From Halieaceae bacterium UBA5044 (GTDB lineage: Bacteria; Pseudomonadota; Gammaproteobacteria; Pseudomonadales; Halieaceae), in NCBI GenBank assembly GCA_002416125.1, contig DIBU01000022.1, forward strand, positions 1-64,000: a DNA stretch of 64,000 nucleotides, in the 5' to 3' direction. Shown in pieces: positions 53,574 through 61,425 of this stretch. The translations under genes were made by a program, and so were the position numbers. Below the pieces are notes generated by a model. That model worked only from the letters and a program-made list of their open reading frames with translations, searched no databases and was not told the DNA's origin. The first letter of the stretch is position 1. Each line of letters opens with the position of its first letter.

Positions 53574-55112
53574 ATGCCTGCATCGCGCCTTGTTCTCGTG
53601 CTGGGAGACCAGCTGTCCCTCGCCAACCCCGCTATCGCCAGCGCTGATCCCGGGGAGGATCTGTTGTTGCTGGCGGAAGTCGCTGAGGAAGCGAGTTACG
53701 TGCCACACAACCGGCACAAGATCGCGCTGATTTTCTCTGCGATGCGGCATTTTGCCGAGGAGCTGCGGGCGCGCGGTTTTCAGGTGCACTACATTCGCCT
53801 CGCGGACGGCGTGCCCTCCCTGCAGGTGGCGCTGGCGCAGGTGATGGAGCGCCACCCCTGCGCAACTGTGCGGGTCTGCGAGCCCGGTGAGTACCGGCTG
53901 CGCTTGGCCATGGCCGGGTGGCCGCAGGCGCTGGGTATCGAGCTGGAAATGCTGGAAGACAGCCGGTTTCTGGCCAGTCATGGCGAGTTTCGTGCATGGG
54001 CGCAGGGCCGCAAGCAGCTGCGGATGGAATACTTCTACCGTGACATGCGGCGCCGCTACGGCGTATTGCTGGAAACGGATGGGCAACCCGCGGGTGGTCG
54101 CTGGAACTACGATCAGGAAAACCGCGTTGGCTGGCGCCAGCAGCGCGAGATCCCGCAACGCCGCAGGCTTCAACAGTCTGCCCTGACCCGCGAGGTGCTC
54201 GCCGAGGTGGCAGAGGCTTTTCCCAGCAATCCCGGCGATCTGCAGCAGTTCAACTACGCCTGCACGGCCACAGAGGCCCGTAGCGAGTTCGACTGGTTTT
54301 TGCGGCACGCGTTGCCCGATTTCGGTAGGTATCAGGATGGGCTGACAGAGGCGTCGCCCTGGCTGTTTCACAGCAAGATTTCCATGTACCTGAATATCGG
54401 CCTGCTGGAGCCGCTGGAGCTGTGTCGCGATGTGGAACAGGCATGGCACGACGGCCACTGCAGCCTCTCTGCTGCAGAGGGCTTCATCCGCCAGATTCTC
54501 GGATGGCGCGAATATGTGCGAGGCGTGTACTGGCTGCTGATGCCGGACTACGCCGAAGGTAATGGCCTGGACGCCCGGATGCCGTTGCCGGCGTTTTTCT
54601 GGAATGCTGAAACCGACCTGCGTTGTCTGCAGCGCGCCGTGAGCCAGAGCCTTGATCTCGGCTATGCCCACCACATCCAGCGCCTGATGGTCATTGGCAA
54701 CTTCGCCCTGCTGGCGGGCCTGGATGTGAAGGCGGTGTGCGAATGGTATCTGGCCGTGTATGTGGATGCCTTTGAATGGGTGGAGCTGCCCAATACCCTG
54801 GGTATGGCCCTGCATGCCGACGGGGGTGTCATGGCCAGCAAGCCCTATGCGGCCAGCGGCAAATACATCCAGCGCCAGGGCGACCATTGCAGGGAGTGTC
54901 GCTACTCACCGTCACGCATGACCGGAGAAGGCGCCTGCCCCTACAACGCGCTGTACTGGCGTTTTATCGACCGGCACCTGGAGGCATTGTCGGAGAACCC
55001 GCGCATGGGCCTGATCACCGCAAACTGGCGCAAGCGCAGCGCCGCCGATCGCGAGGCTATCGTCGTCTGGGCCGACCAGGCTCTGCAGCAGCTGGTGGGT
55101 CCACCCGGCTGA
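53574..55112 (+). CDS. Fe-S bacterial photolyase/cryptochrome (PhrB, (6-4) type)
   Basis: 512 residues from MPASRLVLVLGDQLSLAN. Cysteines fall at 351 (DLRCLQ), 439 and 442 (HCRECR) and 455 (ACPYN), which matches, with a constant offset of one, the Fe-S ligands 350, 438, 441 and 454 described for Agrobacterium PhrB. The FAD-domain motif SPWLFHSKISMYLNIG is present. Predicted to repair (6-4) photoproducts using FAD and a ribolumazine antenna. The start is set by this alignment; there is no strong ribosome site. Confidence 0.88.
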   Translation: MPASRLVLVLGDQLSLANPAIASADPGEDLLLLAEVAEEASYVPHNRHKIALIFSAMRHFAEELRARGFQVHYIRLADGVPSLQVALAQVMERHPCATVRVCEPGEYRLRLAMAGWPQALGIELEMLEDSRFLASHGEFRAWAQGRKQLRMEYFYRDMRRRYGVLLETDGQPAGGRWNYDQENRVGWRQQREIPQRRRLQQSALTREVLAEVAEAFPSNPGDLQQFNYACTATEARSEFDWFLRHALPDFGRYQDGLTEASPWLFHSKISMYLNIGLLEPLELCRDVEQAWHDGHCSLSAAEGFIRQILGWREYVRGVYWLLMPDYAEGNGLDARMPLPAFFWNAETDLRCLQRAVSQSLDLGYAHHIQRLMVIGNFALLAGLDVKAVCEWYLAVYVDAFEWVELPNTLGMALHADGGVMASKPYAASGKYIQRQGDHCRECRYSPSRMTGEGACPYNALYWRFIDRHLEALSENPRMGLITANWRKRSAADREAIVVWADQALQQLVGPPG

Positions 55113-55245
55113 CGCTGTTGCGCCGGCTTGCGCAGCGTCGGGAGCAGTAGCGGACCTGTTCCCAATTGAGACGCCAGCGCGCCCGCCACTGGAACGGCCT
55201 CGCACACACCGGGCACAGTTTGCTGGGGCGTTCAGTCCGGCCCAC
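55057..55245 (-). CDS. DUF2256-like small zinc-ribbon protein
   Basis: 62 residues from a GTG on the minus strand. The pattern KLCPVCARPFQWRARWRLNWEQVRYCSRRC has two Cys pairs and the R-W-R core of DUF2256, whose members are usually found beside photolyases. It overlaps the end of the photolyase gene by 56 bases and the end of the Cry-DASH gene by 14, so it sits entirely in the photolyase-Cry junction. It lies on the same strand just downstream of Cry-DASH, so it is probably cotranscribed with it. Function undescribed. Confidence 0.65.
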   Translation of the reverse strand: MGRTERPSKLCPVCARPFQWRARWRLNWEQVRYCSRRCASRRNSVSRVDPPAAAEPGRPRRR

Positions 55246-56566
55246 GGTCGGCCTCCGGGGTGTCTGGCATCAGCGGCCAGTCCGCGGCATCGGTCACGTA
55301 CAGTGGCTGCTTTGGCCGCTGTCCGCCCCATTTGGTCGTAAACAGCCCCTCCGGGTCGTGTTCCGCCGCCTGCTTGGCCTGATTGAAGCGGCGCCCGCCG
55401 CGCGGGTCGCAGCCAACGCCGGCGATGTACTGCCAGTTGCCATAGTTGCTGCCCACATCGTAGTCGATGAGGTGTTTCTCAAAAAACGCGGCGCCGTAGC
55501 GCCAGTCCAGCCCCAGCTCGTGGATCAGGCAGCTGGCACTGATCTGCCGACCGCGGTTGCTCATCCAGCCGGTCGCCAGCAGCTGGCGCTGCAATGCGTT
55601 GACCAGCGGGAAGTCGGTATCTCCCTGACACCAGCGGGCAAAGGCTCTTGGATCGAAGGTGCAGAAGCGGTTGTTGCGCCCGGTTCCAAGCCCCTCGAAG
55701 CGAAACAGCCGATGTCGGTCTTGCAGGGCGCGCCAGTGAAAAAACTCACGCCAGAGCAGCTCAAACACGAGCCAGTGCGTGGACGCGTTGGCCCCCAGCT
55801 CGGCCTCGAAACGGTACACGGTGTGCGCGACTTCCCGCGGAGAGAGCGCGCCGCCGGCCAGCCAGGGGGAGAGAGTACTGGAACCGGTCAGTGGATCCAG
55901 GCAGTTGCGGGTCTCCTTGTAGTGCGCAAGCGCCTGCTCTCCGAACGTGAACTGCTGCAATCTGCGCTGTCCGGCACGGCTGCCACCGCGCAGCGGCAGG
56001 GCGGTGTGCGGCGCAATGGGTGCAGCAGGCAGCGGTGCGAAGGTCAGGCCCGCCGGTGGGGGCGGCAGGTGTCCGGGGGCTTCCAGAGGGTGATCAATGG
56101 CCAGCGACTCGACCGCCCTGCGAAACGGCGTGAACTGCAGGGGCAGGTCTTCCAGGGCAAAGGGCAGCTGCTGGCGCCGAAACAGGGTGTTGCCACTGTG
56201 CACCTGCAACGGAATCGACAGGCGCTGGCGTAGGCGCTCCAGCTGCTGTTCCTCATACACGCCGGCGCAACGGCTGGTCCCGACCCGGTCAATGCGCCAC
56301 TGACGCACCAGCTCAGGCAGTAGGGTCTCCGGCTGGCCGCGGAGTACCAGTAAGTCCTGTCCGAGCAGTCCGAGCTGTTCCCGAAGGTCCTGCAGGTGCT
56401 CAAGGGTGACGCGCTGGCGCTGTTTGCCAAGGCCGCGCAGATTGCACCACGGCCGGGGCTCCTGCCAGATGTAGACCAGCAGGAGCTCTGAGGCTGCGGT
56501 GTGGGCCATGAGCCCCGGGTTATCCTGCAGGCGCAGGTCGTTCTGTAGCCAGTAGAGTTCGCGCAT
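55232..56566 (-). CDS. Cryptochrome DASH
   Basis: 444 residues with the photolyase N-terminal domain (MRELYWLQNDLRLQDNPGL) and FAD domain. The C-terminal part has ATGWMSNRGRQISASCLIHELGLDWRYGAAFFEKHLIDYDVGSNYGNWQYIAGVG, the DASH-type signature. DASH proteins repair single-stranded DNA dimers or act in blue-light sensing. It is convergent with the photolyase gene and divergent from the flavoenzyme gene at 56768. Confidence 0.88.
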   Translation of the reverse strand: MRELYWLQNDLRLQDNPGLMAHTAASELLLVYIWQEPRPWCNLRGLGKQRQRVTLEHLQDLREQLGLLGQDLLVLRGQPETLLPELVRQWRIDRVGTSRCAGVYEEQQLERLRQRLSIPLQVHSGNTLFRRQQLPFALEDLPLQFTPFRRAVESLAIDHPLEAPGHLPPPPAGLTFAPLPAAPIAPHTALPLRGGSRAGQRRLQQFTFGEQALAHYKETRNCLDPLTGSSTLSPWLAGGALSPREVAHTVYRFEAELGANASTHWLVFELLWREFFHWRALQDRHRLFRFEGLGTGRNNRFCTFDPRAFARWCQGDTDFPLVNALQRQLLATGWMSNRGRQISASCLIHELGLDWRYGAAFFEKHLIDYDVGSNYGNWQYIAGVGCDPRGGRRFNQAKQAAEHDPEGLFTTKWGGQRPKQPLYVTDAADWPLMPDTPEADRGPD

Positions 56567-56767
56567 TGTTCCGCCGTCTGGGTCTGTGTTCTGTGTACGC
56601 AGGCGGGCTCTGCGCAGATTGACAGTCCCCTCGACAGGTCTTTTCCATGGCTTGCCGTGGAGCTTCGGGTTGCCGCGAGGGCCGCCATATTTGCTTTTTC
56701 GCGGCTGGTGTTGGGCAATCGGCTGGTATACGCTGCCGCGCAGGTTTTAATCCCCTCCGGAGCCCGT

Positions 56768-57877
56768 ATGCCTGCGACCAACCCCCTTCTGCAACCCGTC
56801 AACCTTGGTGGGCTCGCGCTGCGTAACCGGGTCGTGATGGCACCGATGACCCGCAATTTTTCCCCGGGAAATGTCCCGGGGGACGCGGTGGTGGAGTACT
56901 ACCGTCGTCGTGCCGAGGGCGGTACCGGCCTGATTATTACCGAGGGTACCTGTGTGGGCCATCTCGCGGCCAACGGCTACCCGGATGTGCCGTATTTCCA
57001 CGGTGAGGCGTCCCTGGCGGGCTGGCGGCGGGTTGCCGAGGCCGTACACGCCGAGGGTGGGAAAGTCGCGCCGCAACTGTGGCACGTGGGTGGCATGCGC
57101 AGTGCCGGGGTGATGCCCGAGGGCGATGTGCCGGGCTACACGCCTTCAGGCATGAATGTCCCGGGCAGGGTGAACCGGCATGCGATGACGCAGCAGGACA
57201 TCGACGATGTGGTTGCCGCGTTCGCACGGGCTGCCGCGGACGCCAGGGCCTGCGGTTTCGATGCCGTGGAACTGCACGGTGCTCACGGGTACCTGATCGA
57301 CCAGTTCTTCTGGGAGGGTACCAATCAGCGCCAGGATGCCTACGGTGGCAGCCTGGCCAAGCGCTCCCGCTTTGCGGTAGATGTCATTCAGGCGGTGCGC
57401 CGTGCTGTCGGGGCCGGCTTCCCGATCATTTTCCGCTTCTCACAGTGGAAACAGCAGGATTTCAGCGCACGGCTGGTCGATAGCCCCGCCGAGCTCGATG
57501 AGTTCCTGGCGCCGTTGACCGCGGCAGGCGTGGATATCTTTCACTGTTCCACGCGCCGCTTCTGGGAGCCGGAGTTCGCAGGCTCCGCGCTCAACCTGGC
57601 CGGCTGGACCCGCAAGCTCACCGGCAAGCCGACGATTACCGTGGGCAGTGTCGGCCTCAACGCGGATTTCATACCCAAACCCGGTGAAACCACGTTCCGG
57701 GAAGCGGAACCCGCCAGCCTGGACGAGTTGTTGCGGCGGCTGGATGCGGGTGAGTTCGATTTGGTGGCGGTAGGCCGGGCGCTGATCGCCAACCCCGACT
57801 GGGTGCAGCACGTCGCCGCGGACAACCTGGCGCAGCTGCGCGCCTTTCGTAAAGAAGATCTTGCAAGCCTCGCATGA
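56768..57877 (+). CDS. Old Yellow Enzyme-family NADH:flavin oxidoreductase
   Basis: 369 residues from MPATNPLLQPVNLGGLALRNRVVMAPMTRN, the FMN-binding strand of the family, with active-site VELHGAHGYLIDQFFWEGTNQRQDAYGGSLAKRSRF. Such enzymes reduce activated alkenes using NAD(P)H. Substrate unknown. A CCGGAG site precedes the ATG. The gene leads a run of four genes in the same direction, with 12 bases to the next. Confidence 0.85.
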   Translation: MPATNPLLQPVNLGGLALRNRVVMAPMTRNFSPGNVPGDAVVEYYRRRAEGGTGLIITEGTCVGHLAANGYPDVPYFHGEASLAGWRRVAEAVHAEGGKVAPQLWHVGGMRSAGVMPEGDVPGYTPSGMNVPGRVNRHAMTQQDIDDVVAAFARAAADARACGFDAVELHGAHGYLIDQFFWEGTNQRQDAYGGSLAKRSRFAVDVIQAVRRAVGAGFPIIFRFSQWKQQDFSARLVDSPAELDEFLAPLTAAGVDIFHCSTRRFWEPEFAGSALNLAGWTRKLTGKPTITVGSVGLNADFIPKPGETTFREAEPASLDELLRRLDAGEFDLVAVGRALIANPDWVQHVAADNLAQLRAFRKEDLASLA

Positions 57878-57889
57878 GGGGGATGGGCT

Positions 57890-59344
57890 ATGTATAAAAC
57901 CATTATTGTCGTCGATGAAGACGATTTCGCCCTGGCCTCGGATGAGCTGGAAGTGGTCTCCTTTGAGCGCTATCTGGTCGACTTCCCCAAGCGCAACGAA
58001 CCCAAGACCCGTCTCATCAACCTGTGCGACACCGAGTACTACCTGAGCCGGGGATATTATTGTTCCCTGCTGGCGGAAGCGCGCCAGCACAAGGTGCTAC
58101 CCAGCGTCAGCGCGATCAACGATTTGCGCGACCTGACACTGGGGCCGGATGACGACGTCAACCTGACCGCATTTGACGCGGCCTCCCTGCAGGAAGGCGA
58201 GACGCGGGAGTTTCTCGCCTATTTTGGCTGGACCGAGGACGAGCGCTGGCGCAAGTCCGTGCGCAATCTGTTTGAGCGCTACCCGGCACCGATACTGCGG
58301 TTTCGTCTGGCGCTGGAGAACGGCAGTCCCCGCCTGACGGTGCGCCGCCACGGGTACACACATCTTACCGACGTCGAGCGCGGCCTGTTCCAGCAGCGCC
58401 TGAAGACCTTTACCGAGCAGGTGTGGCGTACCTCTTCGAATCGCAAGCCTCTGCGCTGGGATCTGGCAATTCTGGTCAACCCGGAGGAGGCCATTCCGCC
58501 CAGCGATGCAGAGGCGATCAAGCGCTTTATCAAGGCCGCGGCAAAGCTGGGCATGCACGCGGAAACCATCACCGCACAACAGGCCGGGCAGATCGCGCAG
58601 TACGATGCGCTGTTTATCCGCGAGACGACGGCAATTGACCACCATACCTATCGCCTGGCGCGCAAGGCCGAGCGTGAGGGCCTGGTGGTGATCGATGACT
58701 CGGCATCGATTCTACGCTGCTGTAACAAGGTGTTCCTGCACGACGCATTCAGCTATCACCGGGTGCCCTCCCTGAAAACGCGCACGGTCATTGGCACGTC
58801 GGAAGCTGAGCTCGATGAGATCGAAGCCCAGTTCAGCTATCCCTGCATTCTGAAGTTGCCCGAGGGCGCCTTCTCCAAGGGCATATACAAGGTCGCGAAC
58901 CGGGAGGAACTGGCCCACCGACTGCGGGAATTACTCAGTAATACCGCGCTGGTGCTGGTACAGGAGTACATGTACACCGATTTCGACTGGCGTGTGGGAG
59001 TGCTGGCGGGACGGGCCATCTACGCCTGCCGTTACCACATGGCGCGGGACCACTGGCAGATCTACAACCACGGCGCGAAACGCTTTTCCTCAGGCGGATT
59101 CGAAACCCTGCCCACCTTCGAGGTGCCCAAAGTGGTGCTGGACGCGGCGCTGAAGGCATCGCGTGTGGTCGGCAAGGGGCTGTACGGCGTAGATATCAAA
59201 CAGAAGGGACAGCAGGTCTACGTCATGGAAGTGAATGATAACCCCAGCATTGAGCACGACGTTGAGGATGCCTATCTGGGCAAGGAACTGTACATGTTGA
59301 TCATGGCGGAGTTTCAGCAGCGTCTGGAGCAGCGCGGCCGTTGA
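57890..59344 (+). CDS. RimK-like ATP-grasp ligase with RLAN N-terminal domain
   Basis: 484 residues. The N-terminal part (about 1-150: MYKTIIVVDEDDFALASDELEVVSFERYLVDFPKRNEPKTRLINLCDTEYYLSRGYYCSLLAEARQH) matches the RimK-like N-terminal domain family. The C-terminal ATP-grasp domain (about 190-480) has CILKLPEGAFSKGIYKV, VLVQEYMYTDFDWRVGVL and the metal-binding YVMEVNDNPSIEHD. RimK itself adds glutamates to ribosomal protein S6; the substrate of this class is not established. Its stop overlaps the next start (TTGA). Confidence 0.82.
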   Translation: MYKTIIVVDEDDFALASDELEVVSFERYLVDFPKRNEPKTRLINLCDTEYYLSRGYYCSLLAEARQHKVLPSVSAINDLRDLTLGPDDDVNLTAFDAASLQEGETREFLAYFGWTEDERWRKSVRNLFERYPAPILRFRLALENGSPRLTVRRHGYTHLTDVERGLFQQRLKTFTEQVWRTSSNRKPLRWDLAILVNPEEAIPPSDAEAIKRFIKAAAKLGMHAETITAQQAGQIAQYDALFIRETTAIDHHTYRLARKAEREGLVVIDDSASILRCCNKVFLHDAFSYHRVPSLKTRTVIGTSEAELDEIEAQFSYPCILKLPEGAFSKGIYKVANREELAHRLRELLSNTALVLVQEYMYTDFDWRVGVLAGRAIYACRYHMARDHWQIYNHGAKRFSSGGFETLPTFEVPKVVLDAALKASRVVGKGLYGVDIKQKGQQVYVMEVNDNPSIEHDVEDAYLGKELYMLIMAEFQQRLEQRGR

Positions 59345-60012
59345 GCGCCCTGGCCACCCACAGTGCTGAGGACGCACCGCTTGTCGACCCGCAACTGTTC
59401 GCGCGGATTGCCGGAGACCTGCGTGACCGCGGCTACAGCGTCTCCCCGGGCGCCTTGCCGCTGACGCTGGCCGGCGGCCTGCTGGACCACCTGCACACAA
59501 TGAGCGCTGCACGGTTCACCGCAGCCGGTGTTGGCCGCGAGAACGACCACACATTGAACAGCTTCGTGCGCACCGATGCGATCTGCTGGATCACCGGCGA
59601 GTCATCTGTCGGGCGGGCGTGGTTGGCGTGGGCAGAGGCTCTGCGTGAATTCCTGAACCGGGAGCTGTTACTCGGCCTGTTCTCCTTTGAAAGTCATTTT
59701 GCGCATTACCGCCCCGGGGATTTCTACCGCAAGCACGTGGACGCGTTTCGCGGAGAGGCCAACCGGGTGTTGTCCGTGGTCGCCTATTTGAATCCGGGGT
59801 GGCAGGGCGACAATGGGGGGGAGCTACGCCTGTTTACCGGCACCGACGACGACGCCGCGCTGCTGGTACAGCCGCTGCATGGCACTGTGGTGGTGTTTCT
59901 CAGCGAGGAGTTTCCCCACGAAGTGCTGCCGGCCAACCGCGACCGATATTCCATTGCCGGGTGGTTTCGGGTGAACGGGTCCACTGCGGCCCGGGTCGAC
60001 CCGCCGCGATAA
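59341..60012 (+). CDS. PHD/SM-20-type 2-oxoglutarate prolyl hydroxylase
   Basis: 223 residues from a TTG overlapping the upstream stop by 4 bases. The HxD...H iron site is His132, Asp134 and His193, with the 2-oxoglutarate Arg202: YRKHVDAFRG ... RVLSVVAYLNPGW ... GGELRLF ... FLSEEFPHEVLPANRDRYSIAGWF. This pattern is close to human PHD2 and to the Pseudomonas enzyme that hydroxylates EF-Tu. It is therefore a likely prolyl hydroxylase of a protein substrate. The TTG start is inferred from coupling; no other in-frame start gives a full domain. Confidence 0.82.
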   Translation: MSALATHSAEDAPLVDPQLFARIAGDLRDRGYSVSPGALPLTLAGGLLDHLHTMSAARFTAAGVGRENDHTLNSFVRTDAICWITGESSVGRAWLAWAEALREFLNRELLLGLFSFESHFAHYRPGDFYRKHVDAFRGEANRVLSVVAYLNPGWQGDNGGELRLFTGTDDDAALLVQPLHGTVVVFLSEEFPHEVLPANRDRYSIAGWFRVNGSTAARVDPPR

Positions 60013-60044
60013 CCGCCCGTGCACCGCACACAGGAGCCAATACA

Positions 60045-61403
60045 GTGAACGCACAGCACGCAGACGCATTACAGAGTTTCATGGAGGAAATCGAGCGCCG
60101 TAATCCGGGAGAGCCGGAATTCGCGCAGGCCGTACACGAAGTGGCCATGGACATTGTGCCCTATATTGCGGACAAGCCCGTTTATCAGGAGCTGAAAATC
60201 CTGGAGCGGATGGCGGAGCCGGACCGCATTGTCACCTTCCGCGTTGTCTGGGAGAACGATCACGGCGAAATCTGCGTCAACCGCGGCTTTCGCGTTCAGC
60301 AAAACAATGCCATCGGCCCCTACAAGGGCGGCATTCGCTTCCACCCCTCGGTCAACCAGTCGGTACTGAAGTTTCTTGCGTTCGAGCAGGTGTTCAAGAA
60401 CAGCCTGACCGGCCTGCCCATGGGCGGCGGCAAGGGAGGCGCCGACTTCGATCCCAAGGGCAAGAGCGAGCGCGAGATCATGCGTTTCTGTCAGGCATTC
60501 ATGACCGAGCTCTACAAGCATATCGGTCCCAACACCGATGTGCCCGCCGGAGACATCGGCGTGGGAGGGCGTGAGGTGGGCTACATGTTCGGCCAGTACA
60601 AGCGCATTGTGAACCGCTTCGAGGGCGTGCTGACCGGAAAATCACTGGAGTTTGGCGGCAGCCGGATTCGTGCGGAAGCGACCGGTTACGGCGCCGTGTA
60701 CATGATGGAGGAAATGCTCTCCCACCATAAGGAAAGTATCGAGGGTAAAACCTGCCTGCTGTCCGGTGCCGGTAACGTCGCCACCTACTGTGCAGAAAAG
60801 TTGATAGGCATGGGTGGCAAGGTGGTCACCATGTCGGATTCGGGTGGCTTCATCCACGACCCGGAGGGGCTGACCCACGAGAAACTGCAGTGGATCATGG
60901 AGCTGAAGAACCGGCGTCGCGGACGCATCGAGGAGTACGCCAGAGAGTTCTCCGGTGCGACCTTTCACGCGGATGAGCGCCCCTGGAAAGTGCCCTGTGA
61001 TCTGGCGTTCCCCTGCGCCACGCAGAATGAAATCACTGCGGATGATGCCAAGCAGCTGGTGGAAAATGGCTGCCGGGGCATCTCCGAGGGCGCCAACATG
61101 CCGGCAACGACGGAGGCTATTCGGGTGATTCAGGCGGCCAAGAATGTGCTGCACGCTCCGGGCAAGGCGGCTAACGCCGGGGGAGTGGCGGTGTCCGGCC
61201 TGGAGATGAGCCAGAACAGCCTGCGGCTTCAATGGAGCCGGGCCGAGGTCGACCAGCATCTGCGCACCATCATCCGCGGCATCCACGACCAGTGCGTTGA
61301 GTTTGGCACTGCGGCGGACGGCCACGTGGACTACTTCAAGGGCGCCAATATCGCCGGGTTCAACAAAGTGGCGGCCGCCATGATTGCCTACGGCGTGATG
61401 TAG
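60045..61403 (+). CDS. gdhA: NADP-type glutamate dehydrogenase
   Basis: 452 residues from GTG (60045) after CAGGAG; a longer frame continues into the previous gene without family similarity. Key motifs: NNAIGPYKGGIRFHPSVNQSVLKFLAFEQVFKNSLTGLPMGGGKGGADFDPKG with the catalytic lysines, and a dinucleotide-binding LLSGAGNVATYCAEKL. Hexameric class, like E. coli GdhA (447). It interconverts 2-oxoglutarate and glutamate. Last gene of the four-gene run, 32 bases after the hydroxylase. Confidence 0.95.
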   Translation: MNAQHADALQSFMEEIERRNPGEPEFAQAVHEVAMDIVPYIADKPVYQELKILERMAEPDRIVTFRVVWENDHGEICVNRGFRVQQNNAIGPYKGGIRFHPSVNQSVLKFLAFEQVFKNSLTGLPMGGGKGGADFDPKGKSEREIMRFCQAFMTELYKHIGPNTDVPAGDIGVGGREVGYMFGQYKRIVNRFEGVLTGKSLEFGGSRIRAEATGYGAVYMMEEMLSHHKESIEGKTCLLSGAGNVATYCAEKLIGMGGKVVTMSDSGGFIHDPEGLTHEKLQWIMELKNRRRGRIEEYAREFSGATFHADERPWKVPCDLAFPCATQNEITADDAKQLVENGCRGISEGANMPATTEAIRVIQAAKNVLHAPGKAANAGGVAVSGLEMSQNSLRLQWSRAEVDQHLRTIIRGIHDQCVEFGTAADGHVDYFKGANIAGFNKVAAAMIAYGVM

Positions 61404-61425
61404 GGCGCTGCGCCGCGGCAGCCCC

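Noticed and set aside
52389..54887. A very long open frame (over 800 codons) on the minus strand, opposite the acylase and photolyase genes.
   Set aside because: It is antisense to two genes with clear family motifs. Its composition is Gln/His/Arg-rich and shows no recognisable domain, as is typical of the complement of high-GC coding DNA.
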